Shown here piece by piece: positions 22,131 through 32,750 of a stretch of DNA of 64,000 nt. A program made the translations under genes and the position numbers. Source of the stretch: Elgaria multicarinata webbii (Eukaryota; Chordata; Lepidosauria; Squamata; Anguidae); assembly GCF_023053635.1 (NCBI RefSeq), contig NC_086173.1, positions 132,033,197 to 132,097,196 of the forward strand, read 5' to 3'. The notes under the pieces were generated by a model that had not been told where the DNA came from, did no database searches, and worked only from the letters and a program-made list of their open reading frames with translations. Every line of letters starts with the position of its first letter. Position 1 is the first letter of the stretch.

Positions 22131-23109
22131 TTACTTTGTATATAAAGGAGTATAGATAATTGCCAAAATTCTGGGTTTATTTCCCTGCTGCTGTACAGTC
22201 CTTTGGATTCTAATTATATAAATATGCTTGAGTTACACTATTATTTTCAAGGTTATATTATTTACTGGGACAGAGTGTGATTGATAAGGATCACCTATTT
22301 TGTCCATCTATAGTTACTACATAACTTGCTGTGTATAATACTGAAATGATATTGAATTCATTTATATTATACTATCAATAGCATTGTAAAGTGTAGTAGT
22401 GCAGCTAGGTCCCCACAGTCAATGGGGGTGGGGAAATATGACGACCCAGAGAGTGATAAGGGGCAGCAGTGGAGGCTGGTGGATCCAATGCCATGGGGCA
22501 GTGAATCTGCTCTGAGTTCAACACCCTAGATAGCTCCTTTAGAGTTCTTCCTGTACTATTTTTATTATTATTTCAAAACATAACAAACTAACAAACACAA
22601 AGTAAGACAGATTAAAAAAACATTAAAAAAACATACAAAATTAAGATGGGCTTCCGATTTTCTCCACAACAAAAATATGTAACAATATTTTCTCTTGCTC
22701 TATAATTACAAAAGTCAAAATTCCCCTTTCTTTTACCTTAAAGTTTTCTTCTTATTCATTGAATCCACAGATAAATAAATAATTATTTTCTTGATCCTGC
22801 ATAAAGTCTATAAAAGGTTTCCATTCAGTTCTGAACCTAGATGTTACTCCTTTAGAGTTCTGACTGAAATCCAGAGTGAGTTCACCACCCCACCGACATT
22901 GGAACTAGCAGTCTCCCCGGGGGGGGGGGGGGCAAACAGGCCCAGCATCTGTGCCACCCTGGGCATGCTAGGGCTGATGCTCCTTGCTACAGTATCCTTT
23001 CTTATTTTCAAAAACATTTTATAGTCAACCAGGCACGCACATGGTTACAGTTTATACATAGCCATCTAAGGGGACTCCCATAAGCCCATTAAGTCCAGGG
23101 TCCAAAATT

Positions 23110-23432
23110 ACCTAACTGCACAACTGGAAGGAAAGGAAAGGAACCTCTCGTGCAAGCACTGAGTCATTACTGACTCTTGGAGGGACGCCATCTTTCGCTG
23201 ACGTTTTCTTGGCAGGCCTTATAGTGGGGTGGTTTGCCGTTGCCTTCCCCAGCCGTTATTACCTTTCCCCCAGCTAACTGAGTACTCATTTTACCGACCT
23301 CGGGAGGATGGAAGGCTGTGTCGACCCGAGTCAGCTGCCTGAAACCAGCTTCCGCTGGGATCGAACTCAGGCCGTGGGGAGAGTTTCAGCTGCAGAAACT
23401 GCGCTTTACCGCTCTGCGCCACACGAGGCTCG
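23110..23432 (-). mobile_element. Sauria-type SINE with tRNA head and BovB-like tail
   Basis: On the - strand the element starts GAGCCTCGTGTGGCGCAGAG (A-box region), has GAGTTCGATCCC (B box) and continues to GGGGAAGGCAACGGCAAACC and GAGTCAGTAATGACTCAG, ending in a GGAAAGGAAAGG-type tail. The last blocks resemble the 3' end of BovB LINEs, whose reverse transcriptase is thought to move such SINEs. This hybrid structure is characteristic of squamates. It appears almost full length. Confidence 0.75.
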
Positions 23433-24404
23433 CACCACTGATAAAGCATAATTAAATATACAAACATATTGCTACTCCTTAGTTACAATATAGGGATATT
23501 TATATTCTGACATGTTTCTTCAATTAATATGGATCTTCTTCCTTTTCTGCATAACATTGAGGTCTATGTCGTTTTTAAGCTCAGATCATAAAAAAAACAA
23601 CCTTGCTCTTTGTTTCTACAGTGTTTTTTTCTTTTTTTAAAAAAAACATACAAAAGCAATGAGAGGGAAAGGCACAAATTGTGTCAAAAAACAGAAGAGA
23701 TGTACTCAAGCGCCCCCCCTCCAAAAAAAAGCTTTAATAAACCAAACACATTTTGGAAATATATTTCCTTCTTCAGCAGCCACTTATGCATATATTCCAA
23801 AACATCCTATTTATACCTTCTCTGATTTGAACTACTTGACTATTTGTTTCCTTTTCATGTTTTATTTTTCCCCAGCGTTGCTAAGAATGCACAGGCCGCA
23901 ATCTTATGCACACTCACCTGGAGTAAAAGTACCACGGAACACATTGGGCTATCTTCCAGTAAACCCACATAGGAACAGGCTGCACAGTAGCTACCATGCC
24001 TGGAGCAGCTTGCAGCTTCATCTCTGTCACTGGGTATATTTGGAATTGTTGTTATAATAAAACAAAAGCATTTATACTTGCCCAAACATACCAAGCAATA
24101 CAATTTCATGAGCCAACTTATACACAATGACTCAGCTGTGGACATCCCAAAAATGAAATCAGCTCATTGGATACCCCTGCTGGCAAAAGGGAGGAGACCA
24201 TTTTCACCAGTTTTGCTTTCCCACTCTGGCCTCTAAAAATCTGTGCTGGAGAGTTGGGGTATCTTCCAGAGCAGCACGAAAGATGGTGCTGAAGGCTGCA
24301 AGCGGAAATCAGCGAAAGTAACTTCCCTTCCCTCTTCTGCCAATGGGCACCTCCACTTAATCAGAGTCCCTTATATGAATGGAAGGAATTTCTCTGAGAA
24401 CGAA

Positions 24405-24410
<6 letters not shown>

Positions 24411-24443
<33 letters not shown>
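24411..24443. repeat. (AC)16 microsatellite
   Basis: A plain dinucleotide run within intergenic DNA about 1.7 kb from the GPR27 stop codon. Confidence 0.95.
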
Positions 24444-24445
<2 letters not shown>

Positions 24446-25347
24446 TATACATATATGTTCTTAAAGCAGTAAAGGCAGTTTAGGTTGAGAAGAAAGTAAA
24501 TGGCGTATATATTTCAATTTCACCCAGTACTACCAAAATATTTTTTACCGTGACTACAACATATACAGAAATTTTTACGTCTATTTTCTTGAAAGACTTA
24601 GATGACAGGAGTACTCTATTTTGGTCACCTTGTTGTGTCCTACAGCCAAAACATTAACATCTGCTGCAGCACTAACCTCCTCCCTGTTGCTTTTTAAAAC
24701 CAGATCTGAGAGATGAACTCTGCTTCTGTATTTCCAAAAGTGAACTCAGCAAAAGTAGTTAAAGTAACAACCGTTAGCGCAGTTATATTTTTAGAAACTT
24801 TTCACTGCAGAATCTGCAGGGTTTTTTTTAAAAAAAATCCTAGGACATTAATAATTTAAAAATGATCTCTGGCATAATAGGGCAACGCAGATAAGCGGCT
24901 ATGCAATTATGTGCAGGAACTGCTTTGTCTACTAAAATTAGTGATCCAAAATTATCTAGATACTCTTCTGACGTTAAGAGATGAAGAGCCATTTTTAAAT
25001 TGAAATTTTTTGCAAAAGTGCGTGGTTAGTTGTTCTATTTATGCCCCCCAGATATGCCATAAACTGAAAAGATGCCTTTAAGAAACATGTAGTGCTTTTT
25101 ATAATACGTAGCAGCCCAATTCTGTGTATGCTTACTCAGATGTAAATCCTGTTGTATTCAATGGGGCCTAATCCTAAGTAAATACACATCCTCTGAACTG
25201 GGGCTAGAATCTAAGAGCAAATAAGAATTCTATTGTTCTTCCCGTACTATACTGTAGGCAAGCCACACATTGATAGAGACAACAGTAGATAGCAAAGCAT
25301 AACCCAACCCTTCTAAAGCCATTTCATGTATGAAAATTGGACAGTGC

Positions 25348-25353
25348 TTTATT
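25348..25353 (-). terminator. GPR27: Possible GPR27 polyadenylation signal
   Basis: TTTATT on the + strand is AATAAA on the - strand, about 0.8 kb past the GPR27 stop. Other A-rich variants lie nearby, so the choice is tentative and rests on position only. Confidence 0.25.
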
Positions 25354-26164
25354 AAAACAGTCAAAATGTACAAGTATTATCCAGTTTGTAGATAACATCT
25401 TATAAAGCCAGTAAAGTATGAAAGTCAGTGTACTTTAAAAACCTGATACTGACATTTTTTAAAGTTGATATATGATAATTTTGCTTTTAAAATTATCATT
25501 TTTCAAAGGGCCCCCAGATACTATCAAAGGAACAGTGCAACAAGAAAATGTAACTTGGCTCTACATCACAGCAAGTGAACCTAATTCTCTTTAGGTCAAT
25601 AGGAAACGACCTAATAACTTGAGTACGATTAGTATGTAGGTTAGGACTGCATCCCATGTTTCTATGTCAGGCAAAGTTAGAACGCTGCGGCTTTAAGGAC
25701 TGAAATAAAATTAACCCCAAAGCTCCCTACCAAGAACTGACTTCTTAACACAGTAGTTTTCCTTTCTTGGTTACCCTTTAAAAACAAACACTGTAATACA
25801 ATATTTTGAGGTCATCAAAAATAACTTCAGTATAAAATTTCATTTTGGCCTTTTATCAAATCTTATATCAGGAATAAAATTGCTTAGCATTTATCAAAAC
25901 TGGTAGGGTTTTAAAAAAAATTAACACAAAATTATGGCCTTTTTATCCATGTCAGAATTGTTTTTTGTAGAAATGCCAGAAGCAGTCAAGAAATTTGGAG
26001 CCATGTGTTATTACCCACCCCAACCCCACACACAAATTGTCCCCTATCACATACATAAAAACCCTCTTAGAACCTAAAGGTTGGGGAGATATCAAGATGT
26101 CTCCTTCAAGTGCATAAAAAAGGGTAAAGATTATTAACTTGTTTGTGTAAATAGGAAGAGAAAA

Positions 26165-27322
26165 CTACATCCCAAAATTCTTCAGATCACACAGAATGGT
26201 GCCTTGGGTATTCTGTATGCTTTGGCAGCAGAGAAAACGAGCTCTGAAAGACACTCTGAGTTCCTTGTTGAAAATGAAGCACAGAATGGGGTTGACTCCT
26301 GCCTGGGCAAAGGTCATCCAGACAGAAGTTGTCAGGTAGACCTGCGGGATAGTGCTGGCCTTGATGAAGACGCGCAAGTAACAGGCCACAATGTAGGGGG
26401 ACCAGAGAAGCAGGAAGAGCAAGGTGATCATGTAGAACATCTTGCAGATCCTCTTCTCAGTCTTGAACTCCTCCAGGACCAGCAGCCGCTTGATCTGGCT
26501 GTGGGTAGCATTCTGTCTGATGCCTACCAAGGTAGGAGGGGTGGGGCCCCGGCCAAAGCCAGCAGTCCAGTTAGCAGCAGCCTGGCCAGTGGCTCCAGGA
26601 CCATGGAAAGTCCAGTTCTGGCTAATGGCTGGCACCAACTGTGCCGGTTTCATCTTGCGGTGGCTGTGGATGAAGAAGAGGAGCTTGATGTAAACCAAAT
26701 GGGTGGCAGCAATGACAGTGGCCAGCATGAGCATAAAGCCCAACGTGTCATTGGCCTTGACATAGCGATGCTCAAAGATGCACTGCTCTTCCTCCCGGAT
26801 GAACTTGTAAGTGCCCACATCAAAGACAGGCGGGAAGGCCATGGCCATGGAGAGGGTCCACACCATGCACACCACAGCCAAGCAGGTCCAGCCCGTCATG
26901 CGCTTCGCATAGAAGCGGTGATGCGCAATGGCCATGTAACGCGTCACGCCCACGCAGAAGAGCAGGAAGGCGGCGTGGAAGCAGAAGAGCACAGCCAGGA
27001 AGGCCAGCACCTTGCAGCTGAGTGGGCTGTGTGGCCAGGCACCGGCCCCGCTGTGCACCGAGAGCATGACGAAGGGGAAGCAGGCCAGGGAGCGGAGGCC
27101 GTCGGCCAGGCACAGGTCCAGCAGCAAGTAGTAGGGGGCCCGGTGCAGGTGCCGTTCCTTGAGGATGAGCCAGGCAAAGAGCACGTTGCCAGCCAAGCTG
27201 AGGCAGAGGATCAAGCCCAGCGTGGTGAGCTTGAGGCCAGAGGCGCTGAGGAGACCGCCAGGGCTGGGCAGGTGCGGGCTGCTGCTGCTGCTGCTACTTG
27301 CCAGCTCGCTGGCGTTCGCCAT
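26165..27322 (-). CDS. GPR27: GPR27 / SREB1, orphan class A GPCR (intact, single exon)
   Basis: The 385-residue product is a seven-helix receptor of the SREB group (GPR27, GPR85, GPR173), which is strongly conserved in vertebrate brain; GPR27 is also linked to insulin secretion. Its ligand is unsettled. Visible features: N-glycosylation site NAS at 3-5, a serine run at 9-15, helix 1 with GN at 45-46, helix 2 with LADGL at 72-76, and Cys103 and Cys181 for the extracellular disulfide. TRY (127-129) replaces the usual DRY, WSPY (307-310) sits in helix 6, and NPILC (344-348) replaces NPxxY. The third intracellular loop (about 222-290) is long. The human protein is about 375 aa, so length fits. 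A TAG directly precedes the ATG in frame, fixing the start. The 5' half is very GC-rich. No frame break is seen. Confidence 0.95.
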   Translation of the reverse strand: MANASELASSSSSSSPHLPSPGGLLSASGLKLTTLGLILCLSLAGNVLFAWLILKERHLHRAPYYLLLDLCLADGLRSLACFPFVMLSVHSGAGAWPHSPLSCKVLAFLAVLFCFHAAFLLFCVGVTRYMAIAHHRFYAKRMTGWTCLAVVCMVWTLSMAMAFPPVFDVGTYKFIREEEQCIFEHRYVKANDTLGFMLMLATVIAATHLVYIKLLFFIHSHRKMKPAQLVPAISQNWTFHGPGATGQAAANWTAGFGRGPTPPTLVGIRQNATHSQIKRLLVLEEFKTEKRICKMFYMITLLFLLLWSPYIVACYLRVFIKASTIPQVYLTTSVWMTFAQAGVNPILCFIFNKELRVSFRARFLCCQSIQNTQGTILCDLKNFGM

Positions 27323-28270
27323 CTAGCGAAGCTGGGGATGGTCGCCCACCTGCTCCCCAAACAAAGCGGAGCGGGAGGAGGAGGAGGAGGAGGAGGAGGT
27401 GGGGCTCCTCCCTCAGCAGCTACGGCCGCCTCCTCGCCCTGCCTGGCTCAGCCACCTGGTGCTCTCGCCTAGAAGACAAGCTAGCGCCGTCGCTGGCGCC
27501 TCCTCGGCCGGCGCCCATGCCACCCCGCAGCAGAGCCTGGACGCGTCTCCACGCGGCCGCGGGCGAGCTGCGGCGCCCCGCCCGGCCGGCGCTCGCTCGC
27601 TCGCTCTCCCGCCTTCCCCTGCTGGCTCTCGCGCCCACCAGCGGCTCCTTCTCCCTGGCGCAGAGCTCAGGCTGTGCGTGCGCCAGGCGGCCCCATGCCG
27701 GCATGCTGCGCTCAGCGGCGCCGCGCCACCTTCGCCTTCAGCCGCCGCCGGGCCACGGGCGGGCTTTCCCTGCGGGTCGGTGGCGCGAGGCTCTCGGGGA
27801 GGCGGGTCAGGGCGCGGCCATCGTCCAACTTTAAAAGGCTCCCAGGAGAGGGGCAGGAGAAGCGGGCAGGTTGCTGGCAGAGGCGCGGCTCGCGAACATG
27901 CCGCTGCCCGGCTCAGGGGCGCGTCGCCGCCGCCGCCGCCGCCGCTCCTGCAGCATCGCCGCTGCCTTTCCTCGCCCGCCGCCCCCTGCTATTGTCTGCT
28001 CCCTCCTGCTCGCTCTCTACCGTCTCCTACAGCACGTTGTTCGCAGGGGATGCCGGGCTTCCCTCCTCCACTTCCTCCTCCGCCTCCCCATCGCCATCGG
28101 CGCGGGCCTCTCCAATGCCACCCGGGGAAAGACGAAGGCGCCGCCGCGATGGCTCGTGGAGGGACCAAAGGTGCCGGAGTCCGGGGGAGAAATACCTGCT
28201 ATTATTGGCTGCTGCTGCACTTCCGGCGGGGATGCTGCTCGGGAGAGAAGTTTAGGGGGAGGCGGGCAGG
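26850..28270. promoter_or_regulatory. GPR27: CpG island over GPR27 start and upstream region
   Basis: GC and CpG content rise sharply from the middle of the GPR27 coding region to about 28270, with GGCGGC/GCCGCC runs, then fall to AT-rich DNA. The - strand GPR27 promoter must lie inside. Near the outer edge are an inverted CCAAT box (ATTGG, 28204-28208) and an ETS-type site ACTTCCGG (28219-28226), a common pairing in TATA-less promoters. In human the 5' end of EIF4E3 reaches GPR27 from the other strand, so this island might also serve a + strand EIF4E3 start. Confidence 0.75.
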
Positions 28271-28769
28271 CTGAGCCTGCGCAAAAGTAGGGGAGGGGGA
28301 GAGAGAAGGGGGGGAGAGAGGGAGAGGATCTTCAGGCAACCGCAGCTGCTGCTTCTCCTTCTCTCTGTGGATTTCCCTCTGCTAAGGACGAATAAGCACG
28401 TTGTTCGTGGGCATTCGAGCCTGAGCACCAGAGCCTCTTGGCAAAGTAAATAAATAAATAAAATCGTAGCAACGGGAGGGGAACGATAGTCGTTCGTCAC
28501 TCTCGCAGTCCAACTCGCTCCATCCACCCATCAGACACACAGCGTACAGCCGGGAGGTGCTCTGCAGACAAATGCTGGCCGAGCAAATCGCTCCAAATGC
28601 CTTAAGTGGCCGGCCGGCCGGCTCCAGGATTTTGACAGGCTTGGGTGAGGCGCCCTCAGGGGACCTTCTCCCTCATGATTCTACCTTCTCGCTGCCATTG
28701 TCACCAGGTACAATTGCTCCACATCTCCTTTCTCATCATTTCTACCACTTGCTTCCTTGACAGGCAAAG

Positions 28770-28950
28770 AGCCAGGGCCCAAGCAAGCAGTGGCATCTAC
28801 TGGTCCTCCTTCTCACTGTCTCCATTGTCTGGGCCAGAACAAGAAGCAGGTGAACAAGGAAGTTGCAATGGTGACAAGGAGGAGCAACTCCAGAGGGCCC
28901 TTGCCAGTGTGAGCCCTTGCCAGGTGCCTGACCGTGCCTACCCTTGATAC
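28770..28950. repeat. Unclassified interspersed repeat, copy 2
   Basis: It shares ordered motifs with 8835-9050, such as GCAGTGGCATCTACTGG, GTCTGGGCCAGAACAAG, GTTGCAATGGTGA and GGTGCCTGACCGTGCC. It starts about 500 bp outside the GPR27 CpG island. No terminal repeats or coding frame are evident. Confidence 0.5.
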
Positions 28951-29189
28951 CAGCCCAGGGCACAGCCAAGCCACACTAAGGCAATGCATACATGCATTTA
29001 AAAAATCCAACTTTACTGGCGAGACCTGATGAAGTTCTTACTGCACTTACACTGTTTTCTTCAGAGCCCTTGGAAGATGCTGTTGAATAATCCAGTGCCA
29101 TAGGTTCCTAACTCCCCAGATCACTGTGCACATTCCTCAACATCTTCTCTGCAGGGATATCTCTTCTATGTTTTACAGATACTCTAAGG

Positions 29190-29322
29190 CAGGAGTGGTC
29201 AACTTGTGGCCCTCAAAATGTTTTGGCATACACTTCTCATGATCCCTCACCATTGGCTATGCTGGCTGGAACTGATGGAACTTGTAAGCCAAAACATCCA
29301 GAGAGCCACAAATTGCCCACCT
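29190..29322. mobile_element. Family C hairpin element
   Basis: The left arm reads GGTCAACTTGTGGCCCTCAA then ATGTTTTGGC; the right arm reads GCCAAAACATCCAGAGAGCC then ACAAATTGCCCACC. The centre has ATTGGCTATGCTGGCTGG. It is a near-complete copy with both arms. Confidence 0.6.
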
Positions 29323-29489
29323 CTACTTTAATGGGGGTTGAGCTCTTTCACTTCCCTTCTGTTGCCTGCTGTAGACCTGTAGAAGGATGGGGAAACTATC
29401 ACCTTCAGAAGCAAGCCCCCAGGGATTCCACCACTCCAAAGGTCATGGGGTTGCATTCACGTTTGCGTTTTGAACAAAGGCAAGATCTT

Positions 29490-29545
29490 GGCATTGAGCC
29501 TGGGACCTTTGGCATACAAAGCATGTGGTTCACCAGTATTGCTTG
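29490..29545 (-). mobile_element. tRNA-derived SINE head fragment, antisense
   Basis: TTGAGCCTGGGACCTTTGGC and AAAGCATGTGGTTCACCAG are the complement of the SINE B-box and A-box regions. It lies 40 bp before an opposite-strand copy of the same SINE. Confidence 0.55.
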
Positions 29546-29582
29546 GTTAGTCAGTGTCATGCCAGTATGCCAATGCAAAGGA

Positions 29583-29765
29583 AGGGCCATAGCTCAGTGG
29601 TAAACCATGTCCTTTGCACGTCAAAGGTCTCAGACTCAATTCCCCAGCATCTCCAGGTTGGACTAGGAAAGACTCCTACCTGAAACTCTTGAGAGCTGTT
29701 CACAGATAGTAGATTGAACTAGATTGGATTAATGGTCTGACTCCTATAAGGCAGTTTCCGGGTAT
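29583..29765 (+). mobile_element. tRNA-derived SINE
   Basis: It has GGCCATAGCTCAGTGG as the A-box region, a diverged B box (GACTCAATTCC), CCTGAAACTCTTGAGAGC and the end GGTCTGACTCCTATAAGGC. Near full length, same family as 21655-21857. The block at about 29810-29900 (CACAGGGTTGTTGTGAGG and CTTGGGTTCCTTGGAGG) looks like the tail of another SINE family. Confidence 0.75.
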
Positions 29766-29904
29766 ATCTGGAGCCTTCAGGACAGAGAGCACCAGTCACT
29801 GACTTTCAGCCAAACCTACTTCACAGGGTTGTTGTGAGGATTAAATGGAGAGCAGGAAGATCATGCAAGCTGCCTTGGGTTCCTTGGAGGAAAAGAGATA
29901 GAAT

Positions 29905-29952
29905 ATGGCTTTATAGGCCCCTTCCAACTCTACTATTCTATGATTCTAATAA
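29905..29952 (+). mobile_element. CR1 3' tip
   Basis: The block AGGCCCCTTCCAACTC then TACTATTCTATGATTCTA is the last ~40 bp of a CR1 element. Everything upstream is missing. Confidence 0.65.
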
Positions 29953-30248
29953 TAAATGAGGGCCATACATCTCTGTTCAATGGAAGATTTCTTACACCTA
30001 ACTGGAGTTACCAGACTCTAAGAATCCCTTTCAAAAGAAAGTTCGGGTTTCCTATACAGTTTAATGTTCTGGTCATATCTAATCACACAGATTAAGAAGG
30101 ATATACAGTAGTACTTCTTCCCTTGTTATGAAGTTTGTCTGAACAGCACGACAAAGGGGACCTCTTAATGGCAAAGTCGATTTACTTAATCCACTAACTC
30201 CACTGTCTGTTTCTCAACACATATGGGCATGGTAGCCTTTATACTGAC

Positions 30249-30444
30249 CCTGTTCAGACATGGTGGTTAAGCATTTTGAGCTAAACATTATGGCTTAGTG
30301 TGTCATGTGAACCATGACTTAGTGTATTGTGTGAACCATTCCTAACCATGATGGCAACATAGCCACGATTTAAAGACACCCACTAACCATTTGCTGCCAA
30401 AGGGTTTGTGGCCTAACCATGGCTTAGCATGTCGGCTGAACAGG
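30249..30444. mobile_element. Inverted-repeat element (CCTGTTCAGA family)
   Basis: The left end CCTGTTCAGACATGGTGG pairs with the right end GTCGGCTGAACAGG. The interior has repeated GTGTCATGTGAACCATGAC blocks and CTAACCATGGCTTAGCATG. Related copies are at about 30850-31010 and 62418-62625, with looser relatives at 37360-37480, 49229-49400 and 14152-14240. It is a non-autonomous DNA element by structure. No target duplication is evident. Confidence 0.6.
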
Positions 30445-30569
30445 CCAGCTGTGAAATGCACTCCTGCTGATTAGGCCAATGGCCTATTAACCTCAGTTCC
30501 TCTTCCCCACCCCTCAATTTCATGACATGTTTAGGAGAGGTCCCTCCCTCTGGCTTCCTTTTCTTTCAA

Positions 30570-30692
30570 CCTTCCCCAACCTGGATTTCTCCAGACTTTT
30601 GGCCTACCAACTCTCATCATCCCTGATTATTACCCATGCTGGCTGGGCTGATAGAAGTATCATCTAAAACATCTGGTTGAGGGAGTCAATGT
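30570..30692. mobile_element. Family C hairpin element
   Basis: CAACCTTCCCCAACCTGG at the left pairs loosely with CATCTGGTTGAGGGAG at the right; the centre reads CCCATGCTGGCTGGGCTG. It is more diverged than the copy at 34100. Confidence 0.5.
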
Positions 30693-30849
30693 TGTTCATC
30701 ACAGGCACCTTCAATTAAACAGTTTTCCAACAGTCTTTTCCAGCAAAGATATTTTATTTGTTTTCATAATTTCTTATACCACTTTTCTGTTGTTGTTTTT
30801 AAAAAAATCCCAGTGCAGTTCACAAAGTAAAATAATGAAATAGATAACA

Positions 30850-31010
30850 CACTAAGCCATGGTGGTTAAGCAATTTAAGCTAAACATTACAGCTTAGCGT
30901 GTCATGTGAACCATGACATAGCGTGTCATGTGAACCACTCCTACCCATGGCAGCTGGTTTAAACACCCTCCCTAAACATTTTCTGCAAAAGAGTTACTCC
31001 AAAGCAGCTG
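30850..31010. mobile_element. Inverted-repeat element (CCTGTTCAGA family), partial
   Basis: It shares CTAAGCCATGGTGGTTAAGC, GCTTAGCGTGTCATGTGAAC and CATTTTCTGCAAAAGAGTTA with the copies at 30249 and 62418. Its outermost ends are missing. Confidence 0.55.
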
Positions 31011-31789
31011 CCGAAAAGGGACTTCGGAGAAGGAATTCTTAAATATTAAATGAACAGTTAGTCCATCTTTACTCAGCCTGAATAAAAAAATGTTAAATAG
31101 ATTAAAGTAATTAATTTATCATGTGCCAATAAATAAAGGAATTAAACCTATGCACAATCCTCTTCAGTAGATAATTCTATCTGTTCTCCCAATTTGAACA
31201 CTGCATTTTGGGTGCCAACAGGTTGAGGCCTCCTCCACTTTACATCACTGAAAATATGATACAACTCCATGAAATGTGAAACTATGCATTTTGCATAACT
31301 GACTCAGACTCCAGCATGAACACTCATCCGGGACAATACAGGCTAAATTGTCATATATCCTAAACAGTGCTCATTGACCCCATGGCTTTGCTCCATTCAC
31401 AATTTGAAACAGTGTTAGAAAACCAGGAAAAACCCTGGTAGCAAAAAAAGATAAATTGCTTTTCTTTTTTCTTTTTTTCTTCTTTTGCTTACTACTAGCA
31501 TATCCAAGCCAGTTTTATTTGCTATGTTTCTCATCTGTACACAGGCTTCACTCTGACAGTACATTGCCAATGGGTTGGTTAGTGTTTGTGCAGCTTCTGA
31601 GGCATTTCACACATTTTGTACAGTTATTCAAATACATGGACGTCGTCTCTCTAGGCTGAATAATTATTCACCCAAAGGCTCTCAAGTAAGTAACAATATG
31701 TTTCAGAAGGTAGCTAAGGCCAGTGATGTAAACAGCTATGTAATCTTCTTGGATATGATTTTAAGGCTGTGCTTAGGTGGCCTGGGTTC

Positions 31790-32010
31790 AAATCAGCATA
31801 CAATCGAGAAGTGTCATACTGTTAGAGCAGTACGACAATGGAATCAGTTACCTAGGTAGGTTGTGGGCTCTCCCACACTACAAGCATTCAAGAGGCAGCT
31901 GGACAACCATCTGTCAGGGACGCTTTAGGATGGATTCCTGCATTGAGCAGGGGGTTGGACTCAATGGCCTTGAAGGCCCCTTCCAACTCTGCTATTCTAT
32001 GATTCTATGA
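31790..32010 (+). mobile_element. CR1 LINE 3' end
   Basis: The stretch carries CTCAATGGCCTTGAAGGCCC, CTTCCAACTCTGC and the terminal octamer repeat ATTCTATGATTCTATGA (31994-32010), the hallmark of CR1 termini. The upstream part includes GGCAGCTGGACAACCATCTG. It is 5'-truncated, in the opposite orientation to the copy at 13270. Confidence 0.85.
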
Positions 32011-32536
32011 CAAGTGCCTCTCTGGCCTTTGGTAAGGCTTCATCTCCTAGCCTTAGTTTCCTATCTGCAAACCAGAGGCACTAGGTTCTCTCATAAGGCA
32101 TTTCCAGAAGGATAGCCATGCAGCATAAACAACAACAAAGTCTTGTGGCACCTTAAAACTAACAAATTTATTCTGGCATAAACATTAACCCATAAAAGTT
32201 TTCGCCAGAATAAACGTGCTAGTCTTTCAGGTGCCACAAGACACCTGAAGGCACTTTGATGATAAGGAATTGTAATGATAAAATAAGGTTGCAACACATT
32301 TGACTACTAAAAGGTTAACAATCCAGGGATAGATCGGACATAAGCCCTACTTAGAGGTGACCCTTTTAAATTATTGAGATTTAAGTTAGTCATGACTGTA
32401 AGTAAGATTTATGTTGGATTTTACTCCAGAGGTGGTTGAGAAAACTTGTGGTCCTCCAAATATTTTGGCCTACAACTCGCATCAGCTCTAGCCAGCATAG
32501 CCAAAGGGGATGCATATAAAATAAACACAAATTTGT

Positions 32537-32750
32537 TCAATTGCATTAATGTGTTCAATGTGGAATTCCTTGCCAGTTGACATCAGGCAAGTGCCAACAT
32601 TGCTCTGTTTTCAGCATCTACTAAAAACATTTTCATTTAAACACCCCTTTCCTGAGTAAAAGACCAGACCCTGGCCATACTCAGGAATCTTTTTTTAGAT
32701 GTAGGTCAGTTTATAAATATTGATGATGATGATGATGATGATGATGATAA
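32537..32750 (+). mobile_element. L2-like LINE 3' fragment with (GAT)n tail
   Basis: A frame near 32550 reads WNSLPVDIRQVPTLL then QHLLKT, the final conserved segment of an L2-like reverse transcriptase ORF. A 3' UTR and a GAT run (about 32722-32750) follow. The frame does not continue upstream, so it is a 5'-truncated relic. Confidence 0.55.

Larger units (their letters stand above)
15431..26164. other. Intergenic, PROK2 3' flank to GPR27
   Basis: The PROK2 3' UTR must start here, but I could not fix its polyadenylation site. Recognised content: a palindromic MITE (15751-15876), an ATT run (about 16705-16737), a family C hairpin element (about 17138-17262), SINEs (20025-20110, 21185-21265, 21655-21857, 21946-22130), a BovB-tailed SINE (23110-23432), an AC run (24411-24443) and a poly-G tract (22920-22932). 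The remaining DNA, notably 15900-17100, 17300-18950, 19120-20000 and 24500-26160, is AT-rich with no gene I can support. Confidence 0.65.

Noticed and set aside
26204-27472. 422-codon open frame on the + strand, antisense to GPR27
   Set aside because: It is the mirror of a GC-rich, stop-poor receptor gene, with a product rich in Gly, Glu and Ala and no recognisable domain. GPR27 on the other strand explains the conservation.
27399-28274. 291-, 193-, 178- and 139-codon open frames in the region upstream of GPR27
   Set aside because: These are overlapping frames in a CpG island with Pro/Arg/Ala-rich products and no domain. Stop codons are rare there because of base composition.
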